This document shows, one piece after another, positions 57,782 to 64,000 of a DNA stretch of 64,000 bases. The translations under genes and the position numbers were made by a program. The notes under the pieces were generated by a model. That model did not search any database. It saw only the letters and a list, made by a program, of their open reading frames with translations, and had not been told where the DNA came from. Origin of the DNA: Streptomyces daqingensis. GTDB lineage: Bacteria > Actinomycetota > Actinomycetes > Streptomycetales > Streptomycetaceae. The stretch is taken from the NCBI RefSeq assembly GCF_014645895.1, contig NZ_BMMP01000020.1:1-64000 (forward strand). The letters are read 5' to 3'. The stretch's first letter is position 1. Every line of letters starts with the position of its first letter.

Positions 57782-58247
57782 GCGCGCGAGATCACGGCTG
57801 CGTTCCGTGCCGCTCTGCGCGGTCTCCGGCTGCTGTACACCGCCGTTCCGGGGCAGCGAGCTGAGGGCGAGACCCGGACGGGATGTCCCGGTCTCTTTGC
57901 GCAGGTCAGCGCCGGTAGAGCGCCGGACCTCCTGTGGGCCGTCAGAGGAAGGCCAGCGACGATCGACGACGACGAATCCGCCGCAGGTCAGAAGCGGTTA
58001 CTCGGGCATCAGCTCAGGTCCCCATGCCCGTACGTGAGTTGAGGAAGACGAGAGGTTCGCGCCCGGGACGGCGGCCGGTCGCCGGCAGCGTGCGGCGCGG
58101 TGCGACGGCCTCCGAACGGGCGGGGCTCTCCGCCCTTGATGCCCGTTATAGGTGCAATTGATCGCTTACCGGCCTAGCGTCAGCTCCGAAACTCCCCTGA
58201 CGGAGCGGCCGTCGCGCCGCTCCGGCCCGTGAAACAGGAGCACTCGT
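57782..58247 (+). other. gap upstream of the CHRD gene
   Basis: No gene was recognised in these 466 bases. Open frames such as one at 57756-58037 have no ribosome binding site or known motif. Less GC-rich DNA near 58140-58175 probably contains the promoter of the CHRD gene. Confidence 0.5.
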
Positions 58248-58748
58248 ATGCGCATCACGCGAACCACAGCGGCCGCCGCAGCCGGCGCCGCAGCCCTCCT
58301 CCTCTCGCTGGCGGGCCCGGCCGGCGCCGCGCCCGCCGACGCCGAAGCCGCCCCGGGCGGCGGCGGTTGGCACCGCGTCAGCCTCGACGGCGAGCAGGAA
58401 GTGCCCGGCCCGGGCGACCCGGACGGCACCGGCGTCTTCCGGTACGAGATCAAGAAGGACCTGTTCTGCTACAGGCTGAGCGTCGCCGACATCGACCCGC
58501 CGACCGCCGCGCACCTCCACTTCGGGCCCGCGGGCGAGGCCGGACCGGTCGCCGTCGTGCTGCGCACGCCGGGCGAGGACGGCACGTCCGGCGGGTGCAT
58601 CCGCGCCCGCGCCGACCAGACGCCCGAGAACGCGGCCGAGGTGCTGACCCGCTGGGAGCTCCGCGGCATCGAGCAGGACCCGTTCTTCTTCTACGTCAAC
58701 GTCCACAACGAGGAGTTCCCCGACGGGGCGGTCCGCGGCCAGCTCTGA
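58248..58748 (+). CDS. secreted CHRD-domain protein
   Basis: A 166-residue exported protein with a signal peptide (about 1-27, ending GPAGA-A) and one CHRD domain (chordin-like): VSLDGEQEVPGPGDPDGTGV, the core AAHLHFGPAGEAGPVAVVL and FFFYVNVHNEEFPDGAVRGQ at the end. ATG with AGGAG seven bases upstream. CHRD proteins are of uncertain function in bacteria, perhaps metal- or matrix-binding. Confidence 0.85.
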   Translation: MRITRTTAAAAAGAAALLLSLAGPAGAAPADAEAAPGGGGWHRVSLDGEQEVPGPGDPDGTGVFRYEIKKDLFCYRLSVADIDPPTAAHLHFGPAGEAGPVAVVLRTPGEDGTSGGCIRARADQTPENAAEVLTRWELRGIEQDPFFFYVNVHNEEFPDGAVRGQL

Positions 58749-58948
58749 TCCCCGCCCGCGGGGCGGCGCTGAGGTGAGGCACCGGGGGTGTGCGGCGGGT
58801 GCACGTCGCACACCCCTCGGCACGCCAGGGGCCGGCCCCGGCCCGCTCCGCCCGCACCTCCGGAGCCGGCGGGCGTGACCGCCGCACGCCCGATCGGACA
58901 GGATGATCCCTGGACGGTCGTAATCCCGGGTGAGGAGTTGGTGGACAC

Positions 58949-60115
58949 ATGAGTGACAGGCCGCTGCTGAACCGCAGTCTGCGGGGATTCGGTTCGACGA
59001 TCTTCGCCGAGATGTCCGCCCTCGCCGTGAAGACCGGGGCGATCAACCTGGGGCAGGGCTTCCCCGACACCGACGGCCCCGAGTCCGTACGGGAAGCCGC
59101 CGTGAAGGCCCTCCGCGACGGACGCGGCAACCAGTACCCGCCCGGCCCCGGCGTCCCCGAACTGCGCACCGCGATCACCGAGCACCAACAGCGCTTCTAC
59201 GGCCTGACGTTCGACCCCGACACGGAGGTGCTGGTCACCGCGGGCGCCACCGAGGCCATCGCCGCCTCCATGCTGGCGCTGCTGGAGCCGGGCGACGAGG
59301 TCATCGCCTTCGAGCCCTTCTACGACTCGTACGCCGCCTCGATCGCGATGGCCGGCGCGACGCGCGTCCCCCTCACCCTCCGGGCCCCGGACTTCCGTCC
59401 CGACCTCGACGCCCTGCGCGACGCGATCACCCCCCGCACCCGGCTGCTGCTGCTCAACTCCCCGCACAACCCCACCGGCATGGTGCTCACCCGCGACGAA
59501 GTGACCGCCATCGCCGCCCTCGCGGTGGAGCACGACCTCCTCGTCGTGACCGACGAGGTCTACGAGCACGTGGTCTTCGACGGCGAGCACGTCCCGCTCA
59601 TCTCGCTCCCCGGCATGCGCGACCGCACCGTCTCGATCTCCTCGTCCGGGAAGACCTTCTCCTTCACCGGCTGGAAGGTCGGCTGGGTCACGGCGTCCGC
59701 GTCCCTCGTGGCGGCGGTCCGCACCGCGAAGCAGTACCTGACGTACGTCAGCGCGGGCCCTTTCCAGTACGCCGTCGCCGAGGCGCTGCGGCTGCCCGGC
59801 AGCTACTTCGCCGGGTTCCGCGACGACCTGCGCGGCAAGCGCGACCTCCTCTCCGACGGGCTCGCGGCGGCGGGCTTCGAGGTGCACCGGCCGCAGGGGA
59901 CGTACTTCGTCACCACCGACATCACGCCGCTGGGCGAGAAGGACGGTCCGGCGTTCTGCCTGGGCCTCCCCGAGCGCTGCGGCGTGGTCGCCGTGCCGAA
60001 CGCCGTCTTCTACGACGACCCCGACGCGGGACGGACGCTCGTGAGGTTCGCGTTCTGCAAGAGGCACGACGTCCTGGAGGAGGCCGCCTCCCGCCTGCGG
60101 CGCCTGGCGGGCTGA
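58949..60115 (+). CDS. class I/II PLP-dependent aminotransferase (DapC/kynurenine-aminotransferase-like)
   Basis: A 388-residue aminotransferase of fold type I: INLGQGFPDTDGPESVREAA, VLVTAGATEAIAASMLALL, NSPHNPTGMVLTRDE with the cofactor Asn, TDEVYEHVVFDG with Asp/Tyr, the Schiff-base lysine in SISSSGKTFSFTGWKVGWV, and the carboxylate-binding Arg in TLVRFAFCKR. These motifs fit the MetC/YbdL/kynurenine aminotransferase group, from which succinyl-DAP aminotransferase (DapC) of actinobacteria also comes, so the substrate is not fixed. ATG at 58949; a GAGGAG lies 12 bases upstream. Confidence 0.85.
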   Translation: MSDRPLLNRSLRGFGSTIFAEMSALAVKTGAINLGQGFPDTDGPESVREAAVKALRDGRGNQYPPGPGVPELRTAITEHQQRFYGLTFDPDTEVLVTAGATEAIAASMLALLEPGDEVIAFEPFYDSYAASIAMAGATRVPLTLRAPDFRPDLDALRDAITPRTRLLLLNSPHNPTGMVLTRDEVTAIAALAVEHDLLVVTDEVYEHVVFDGEHVPLISLPGMRDRTVSISSSGKTFSFTGWKVGWVTASASLVAAVRTAKQYLTYVSAGPFQYAVAEALRLPGSYFAGFRDDLRGKRDLLSDGLAAAGFEVHRPQGTYFVTTDITPLGEKDGPAFCLGLPERCGVVAVPNAVFYDDPDAGRTLVRFAFCKRHDVLEEAASRLRRLAG

Positions 60116-60120
60116 GCCGA

Positions 60121-60144
60121 CGGTCCGCGGCGGCCGCCGGACCG
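60121..60144. terminator. convergent terminator between aminotransferase and secretion-module genes
   Basis: CGGTCC and GGACCG bracket a self-complementary GGCCGCC-rich centre, seven bases after the aminotransferase stop; the opposing gene ends at 60174. Confidence 0.5.
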
Positions 60145-60173
60145 AGGCCGGCGGTCCGCGGCGCCCCGCCGGG

Positions 60174-60773
60174 TCACTTACCCGCGGCCGCCGGGAACTG
60201 GCTCTGCATCTGCTGCCACGTCTGGCCGACGACGGCGACGTCACCCCAGGAACCGTCCGTGAAGTGGAACCGGAGGGTCGCCTTGCGCGGCATGCCCCCG
60301 GCCCACTCCAGGTGCTCGACGCCGCGCACCTGCTCCCTCGGCAGGGACCAGCCCGTCTCGGAGCCCAGCTCGCCCAAGTACACGAGATGGAGCCCCGTAC
60401 GGCCGACGACGAGGAAACGCCGCGCGGACGTGTGGTGGGCGGCCAGCAGCGAGCCGGCGGTGCTTCCCCAACCCCCGTGCAGGGCACGCCGCTTGCGGCG
60501 GAACGTGACCGTATCCAGGAGCCAGTCGAAGAAGTTCCCGATCGGGTCGGTCAGGTGGTGCACCGGGACGACGACGAAAAGGAACAACCGGTCCAGCAAG
60601 CCCTTCTCGGGCTTACGGACCACCGACGGGTCCGGCCACCTGCGGCGCGGCGGCGTCTTCGCGCGCCCCGTGCCCTGGCTCGGCCCGAACACCACCGGCT
60701 GGTCCACGCCGGCCAGCGCCGTCTCGACCTGGCCGCGTGCCTCCTGAGCCGCCTGCTCTGCCTTGTCGTTCAT
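60174..60773 (-). CDS. hypothetical protein of a WXG/EspC module
   Basis: A 199-residue protein I do not recognise by family. It has a basic Pro/Arg-rich N-terminal third, an amphipathic stretch (LLDRLFLFVVVPVHHLTDPI, GNFFDWLLDTVTFRRKRRA) and a C-terminal beta-rich part (RRFLVVGRTGLHLVYLGELG ... ATLRFHFTDGSWGDVAVVGQ). ATG at 60773; a GTG at 60788 is a possible alternative. Its gene follows the WXG-type effector gene by 18 bases, so it may be that protein's chaperone or immunity partner. Confidence 0.6.
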   Translation of the reverse strand: MNDKAEQAAQEARGQVETALAGVDQPVVFGPSQGTGRAKTPPRRRWPDPSVVRKPEKGLLDRLFLFVVVPVHHLTDPIGNFFDWLLDTVTFRRKRRALHGGWGSTAGSLLAAHHTSARRFLVVGRTGLHLVYLGELGSETGWSLPREQVRGVEHLEWAGGMPRKATLRFHFTDGSWGDVAVVGQTWQQMQSQFPAAAGK

Positions 60774-60791
60774 CGTCCTCTGCCCCACTCC

Positions 60792-61742
60792 TCAGCCGAA
60801 GTCCTTCTCGACCCTCTGCTTAGGCGAGAGCCCGTCGTTCATCCGGTCCTCGAAACCACGGGAGGAATCCTGCGGGAGAGGACTCTTGGGCGCGACACCG
60901 GGGGCGCCTTCGGGGCCGTACGTCTCGTAGCCCTTCTTGATCACGTCGCCGGTCTCGACGCCGATCACCGGGGCCACCACGCCCTTCTTGAGCGCCCGCT
61001 TGGTCGCCCAGTACTGGGCGGCCGCGGCCAGGTCGTCCCGCGAGCCGCCCTCGACGCCGTCGACCTTCCCGCGGTACCGCTTGAGCGCGTTGCGGTGGCT
61101 GAGCGGGTTCTTCTTGTCGTTGAACCGGCGCAGCGTCGTGCGCAGTTTCGCCGCCTTGCGGAGGGCCTTCAGCCGCTTCGCCAGGTCGGAGAGGGTGTCG
61201 GCGAGCTTCGCCGTGATCTTCACAGCCTTCATGGCCTTGTGCGCGATGCCCGCGGCGGCGATCAGCGGACCGATCGCGGCGGCCGCGCCCGCCGTGAGCA
61301 CCGACAACAGCGCGGTCGTCGCGGCGGCGGCCACGGCGGCCTCGACGATCTCCACGATCAGGTCGATCATCAGCTGCTCGGCCTCGGCGCACGCGGCGGC
61401 AGCGGCATCGAGCAACTCGGCGATCTGCTCCATGTCCGCGGCCTCGCCCTCCAGGGCGTCCTCGAACGCGGACATCTCCTTGTGGAAGGCCTCGGCCGCC
61501 TTGCCGGCCCAGGAGCCGTTGAGGCGCTTCCGCTCGAACTTGAGGTCGTCGACGACGCCGCGCAGGTCCCGGGCCGCTTCCCGGTACTTCAGCGCGGCCT
61601 TCGTGAGCTGCTCGTTGTCTCCGGAGACCTTCTCCAGGTCGTCCTCGAGGCCGAACTGCTTGATGATCCCGCGGACGGCCTCGTCGAGCACGCCGGCGAA
61701 CGGCCCGGAAATGCTGATTCCCAGCTTGCTGAGGATGTCCAT
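60792..61742 (-). CDS. WXG100-like type VII secretion substrate with C-terminal extension
   Basis: A 316-residue helical protein. Residues about 40-125 form a WXG-type helical hairpin: KYREAARDLRGVVDDLKFER followed by LNGSWAGKAAEAFHKEMSAF, with the W-x-G turn (SWAG). A small hydrophobic helical region follows (about 130-175) and then a basic C-terminal domain (TTLRRFNDKKNPLSHRNALK ... FEDRMNDGLSPKQRVEKDFG) of unknown fold, possibly a toxin. ATG at 61742, two bases after the preceding small gene. No type VII secretion machinery is in the window. Confidence 0.75.
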   Translation of the reverse strand: MDILSKLGISISGPFAGVLDEAVRGIIKQFGLEDDLEKVSGDNEQLTKAALKYREAARDLRGVVDDLKFERKRLNGSWAGKAAEAFHKEMSAFEDALEGEAADMEQIAELLDAAAAACAEAEQLMIDLIVEIVEAAVAAAATTALLSVLTAGAAAAIGPLIAAAGIAHKAMKAVKITAKLADTLSDLAKRLKALRKAAKLRTTLRRFNDKKNPLSHRNALKRYRGKVDGVEGGSRDDLAAAAQYWATKRALKKGVVAPVIGVETGDVIKKGYETYGPEGAPGVAPKSPLPQDSSRGFEDRMNDGLSPKQRVEKDFG

Positions 61743-61744
61743 CG

Positions 61745-62050
61745 TCAGCCCCCGAAGCTCACGTTGACGTCGTCCTCGGTCTGGTCGTACGCCTTCGCCG
61801 TGTCCCGCACGGCGTCGACGTTCTCCTCAAGCGTGCTTGCCGCTTCCTTCAGGTCGTCGAGCGAGTCCTTGCGCTGCTTCTCGTAGTCGTCGGCCAGCTC
61901 GCTCGACTCGGGCAGCTTCCCGAACGCCCCGGTGGGCAGCGTCACTTGGTCGATCTTGTTGCGGATGCGCCGGATGCGCTCCACGTCCTTGCTGACGTTC
62001 TTCGCGTAAGTCCGCAGAGCCTGCGGCTCGACTTCGAACTCCTCGGACAA
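61745..62050 (-). CDS. EspC-like/WXG-family small type VII substrate partner
   Basis: A 101-residue helical protein (FEVEPQALRTYAKNVSKDVE; DDYEKQRKDSLDDLKEAAST; VDAVRDTAKAYDQTEDDVN), similar to the EspC/ESX-secretion-associated family that pairs with WXG proteins. The start is most likely the TTG at 62050 with GGGGGGA about six bases upstream; a TTG at 62065 is an alternative. The stop and the next start are two bases apart, so it is co-expressed with the larger WXG protein, and the two probably form a heterodimeric secretion unit. Confidence 0.75.
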   Translation of the reverse strand: MSEEFEVEPQALRTYAKNVSKDVERIRRIRNKIDQVTLPTGAFGKLPESSELADDYEKQRKDSLDDLKEAASTLEENVDAVRDTAKAYDQTEDDVNVSFGG

Positions 62051-62236
62051 CGTCGTTCCCCCCAACTCACGTGTACGTCTGCGATGCGTCTGCGGGACAA
62101 CCTTAATCGCGCCCCAACAGCGGAATGTGAAGCTCAGGTTCGGGTGAGGGCGAGCGCCGGTGAAGGCGCGCGCCGGCGCTGGCAGACGCCGCCGGAATCG
62201 GGCTTCCGTGACACACCGGCGCCGGACGGGTGCCGC

Positions 62237-62920
62237 TCAGCCCTGCCCGTCCCGCGGAAGGACCGACACCACTTCGGGGACCGGGCGCAGATGCTCAGCG
62301 AGCACCGCCAGCGCCCGCTCGGCGTCGCAGGCGTCGAGCGCGGCGACGAGCGCGCGGTGCTCGGCGTCGACGATGTCCACCCTTTCCGGGCGGGCCTTCA
62401 TCGCGCGCAGCCCGACGCGCTGCTGACGGGAGTGCAGGCCGTCGTAGAGGTCGGTGATCACCGAGTTTCCCGCGGTGCTGACCATGATCTGGTGAAACCG
62501 GCGGTTCAGGCCGGCCACTTCGAACCAGTCCCCCGCGGCGCCGGCGCGCTCCATCGGCTCCAGCAGCGCAGTCATCCCCTCGGGAGCCCCGTGCCGGGCC
62601 TCGCACAGCGAACGGGCCGCCTGGCCCTCGATGAGGCGCCGCGCCTGGTAGACCTCCTCCAGCTCGCGTGCCGTGACGCTTCGCACCTGGGCGCCCTTGC
62701 GCGGCATGAGCTGGATGAAGTGCTCGGCGGCGAGACGGTGGAAGGCCTCGCGGACCGGGGTGCGGGACACGCCGACGGTGCGGGAGACCCACTGCTCGTC
62801 GAGGAACTGGCCGCCTTCGAGGGTGCCGCGGATTATCTCGTCGCGGAGCCACTCGTAGACGCGTTCCCTGGCGGGCCCGGCGGCCTTCGGGCTGCGCGTC
62901 GCCCCGTCCGGTGTGGTCAC
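62237..62920 (-). CDS. GntR-family regulator, FCD domain
   Basis: A 227-residue regulator with the N-terminal winged helix (YEWLRDEIIRGTLEGGQFLD; VSRTVGVSRTPVREAFHRLA) and a C-terminal FCD domain with candidate metal/effector residues (LNRRFHQIMVSTAGNSVITD; DAEHRALVAALDACDAERAL). GTG at 62920 with GGGAGAAGGGG upstream; the frame extends further without support. It is divergent from an HpcH/HpaI-type aldolase operon and a perfect palindrome lies between, so it very likely controls that operon in response to a sugar acid or aromatic acid breakdown product. Confidence 0.9.
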   Translation of the reverse strand: MTTPDGATRSPKAAGPARERVYEWLRDEIIRGTLEGGQFLDEQWVSRTVGVSRTPVREAFHRLAAEHFIQLMPRKGAQVRSVTARELEEVYQARRLIEGQAARSLCEARHGAPEGMTALLEPMERAGAAGDWFEVAGLNRRFHQIMVSTAGNSVITDLYDGLHSRQQRVGLRAMKARPERVDIVDAEHRALVAALDACDAERALAVLAEHLRPVPEVVSVLPRDGQG

Positions 62921-62980
62921 TGGCCCCTTCTCCCTGTCGGCTGGCGTGAGGGCATCGTATCTCTGGACGCCCCGCAAATA

Positions 62981-62998
62981 CACCGTGTATACACGGTG
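62981..62998. promoter_or_regulatory. perfect 18-bp palindrome, probable GntR operator
   Basis: CACCGTGTATACACGGTG is its own reverse complement. It sits 61 bases upstream of the regulator start and 43 bases upstream of the aldolase start, in the right place to control both directions. GTNTACAC-type centres are usual for FadR-group GntR proteins. Confidence 0.8.
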
Positions 62999-63040
62999 CA
63001 TGCGCGACTTGCGCGGTCGTCGTCACCGAGGAGTCCCCCT

Positions 63041-63844
63041 GTGCCCAGCACCCCCGCCGACCGGCGCTTCGCCGTCTGGCTGTCCGATCCCAGCACCGCC
63101 GCCGTCGAGATCGCCCGCGGCATGGGGTACGGAGCCGTCGTGCTCGACATCGAGCACGGCTCGTTCGACCTCGCCGACCTGGAGCGCTTCATCCCCTTCG
63201 TCAAGGCGTCGGGGATGGAGGTCCTCGCCAAGGTGCTCGGCCCCGAGCGCGGCCCGATCCAGCAGGGGCTGGACTTCGGCGCGGACGTCGTCGTGATCCC
63301 GCACGTGGAGAGCGCGGCGCACGCCCGTGCCGTCACGGCGTTCGCGAAGTTCCCGCCGCTCGGGGACCGCAGCTTCGCGGGAGGGCGGACGGCCGGCTAC
63401 GGCGGCATGACGGACGACTGGGTGCGCGAGCAGGACGCGCGCACCCGCTGCTACCCCATGATCGAGGACGCCGGGGCCGTCGAGGAGATCGGCGGCATCC
63501 TGGCCCTGCCTACGGTGGACGGCGTGTTCGTAGGACCCAGCGACCTCTCCCTCCGCCGCGGACGCGGCGCGTACACCCGTACGGACGGCGACTTCGCGGA
63601 CCTGCAGAAGATCGCCGACGCCGCCGCCGAGGCCGGGAAGCCGTGGTTCCTGCCCGCCTGGTCCAGCGAGGAGAAGGAGTTCGCGGTCGGCGCCGGGGTC
63701 GACCAGATGGCGCTGATCATGCAGCACGGCGCTCTGGCGGCAGGGTTCTCGGCCCCGCTCGACGAGACGCGGCGGCTCCTCTTCGGAGGCGGCGGCCCCT
63801 CGGCCGGCGCGGCACACACGCCGGACCCGGCGGACGCGCGATGA
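63041..63844 (+). CDS. HpcH/HpaI-family aldolase/citrate lyase
   Basis: A 267-residue metal-dependent class II pyruvate aldolase: VWLSDPSTAAVEIARGMGYG, VVLDIEHGSFDLADLERFI with the general-base region, KVLGPERGPIQQGLDFGADV (Arg replaced by Gly-Pro around the usual R-x-D), VVVIPHVESAAHARAVTAFA (metal Glu), the MIEDAGAVEEIGGILALP strand and DGVFVGPSDLSLRRG (metal Asp). GTG at 63041 with GAGGAG seven bases upstream. It is the first gene of an operon whose next gene starts within its stop (ATGA). Confidence 0.88.
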   Translation: MPSTPADRRFAVWLSDPSTAAVEIARGMGYGAVVLDIEHGSFDLADLERFIPFVKASGMEVLAKVLGPERGPIQQGLDFGADVVVIPHVESAAHARAVTAFAKFPPLGDRSFAGGRTAGYGGMTDDWVREQDARTRCYPMIEDAGAVEEIGGILALPTVDGVFVGPSDLSLRRGRGAYTRTDGDFADLQKIADAAAEAGKPWFLPAWSSEEKEFAVGAGVDQMALIMQHGALAAGFSAPLDETRRLLFGGGGPSAGAAHTPDPADAR

Positions 63845-64000
63845 CGCGCAGCGAAGCGGCCGAGGGCGCCGCTCCGGGGGCCGGACCCGGGACACCTCAC
63901 GAGCCACCCCGCGGAGGGCCCGCCGAACCGGCCCGCGCGACGGCGCCGGGGGCCGCCCCGTCCGGCGGCCGCGGGCGGGTGCGCTGGGGCATCGCGGGAG
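63841..64000 (+). CDS. N terminus of a probable Gfo/Idh/MocA-type oxidoreductase (cut by window end)
   Basis: Only 53 codons are visible. After a 45-residue low-complexity Ala/Gly/Pro-rich leader (MTRSEAAEGAAPGAGPGTPH) comes GRVRWGIAG, the typical start of a Gfo/Idh/MocA dehydrogenase. The ATG overlaps the aldolase stop (ATGA). Assignment rests on nine residues and operon context with an aldolase; it is tentative. Confidence 0.5.
   Translation, partial: MTRSEAAEGAAPGAGPGTPHEPPRGGPAEPARATAPGAAPSGGRGRVRWGIAG

Noticed and set aside
57756..58037. Gene between the FG-GAP and CHRD genes
   Set aside because: Starts inside the terminator, has no ribosome binding site and no recognisable motif.

Overview
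The window is high-GC actinobacterial chromosome, almost certainly Streptomyces or a close relative. The evidence is very strong GC bias in third codon positions, many GTG and TTG starts with GGAGG-type ribosome binding sites, an Lsr2 paralogue beside purSQL, bald-type small regulators, secreted FG-GAP proteins, serine/threonine kinases and a near-consensus ParB site. The region looks origin-proximal and is mostly core chromosome with a few accessory inserts.

Layout. 0-4.5 kb holds purL-purQ-purS (minus, overlapping), then lsrL and two tRNA-Gly genes (UCC with a strange T arm, and GCC). 4.6-8.4 kb is an ABC transporter followed by a DesK-type sensor kinase and its NarL-type regulator. 8.4-17.7 kb is the most interesting part: a linaridin-like (type B) RiPP gene cluster. 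It has two short paralogous precursor genes with a PxxxTP motif, a membrane HTTM/alpha-beta-hydrolase fusion protein, a CypL/LinL-like partner, a 27-residue membrane peptide, a SAM methyltransferase, an ABC exporter and a phytoene-dehydrogenase-like oxidoreductase, with a TrmB/LuxR-like regulator on the opposite strand. A second, identical tRNA-Gly(GCC) closes that segment. 18-28.6 kb returns to core genes: purC, a dimethylformamidase-like protein, a degenerate M48-like membrane protein, purD, a SLATT-like protein, a GntR regulator and a class III aminotransferase.

28.8-36.5 kb contains two tandem membrane Ser/Thr kinases with different C-terminal modules and an ABC transporter controlled by a divergent GbsR-like regulator. 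36.5-50.7 kb has an EF-hand protein, a degenerate DAG-kinase-like protein, purA, a cupin, the three-gene tryptophan-to-anthranilate (kynurenine) operon, fba, a parS site, pyrE, an aldose epimerase, a CoxG-like protein and a membrane spermidine-synthase-like protein. 50.9-57.8 kb looks acquired. It holds a YtrA-type GntR/ABC operon, eroded IS5 transposase and phage-type integrase fragments, a truncated lipoprotein, and a large secreted protein that joins a trypsin-like protease, an SGNH hydrolase and FG-GAP repeats, followed by a second secreted FG-GAP protein with a TTA codon. 58.2-64 kb has a CHRD protein, a class I aminotransferase, a WXG/EspC-like secretion module and a GntR-controlled HpcH/HpaI aldolase operon that runs off the window.

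How the genes fit together. Purine biosynthesis enzymes (PurL, PurQ, PurS, PurC, PurD, PurA) are scattered through the window as in other Streptomyces, and the Kyn enzymes form one pathway. The RiPP genes are arranged so that a strong hairpin separates the highly expressed precursors from the translationally coupled modification genes. All family assignments come from reading translated sequence and motifs by eye; no database search was run.
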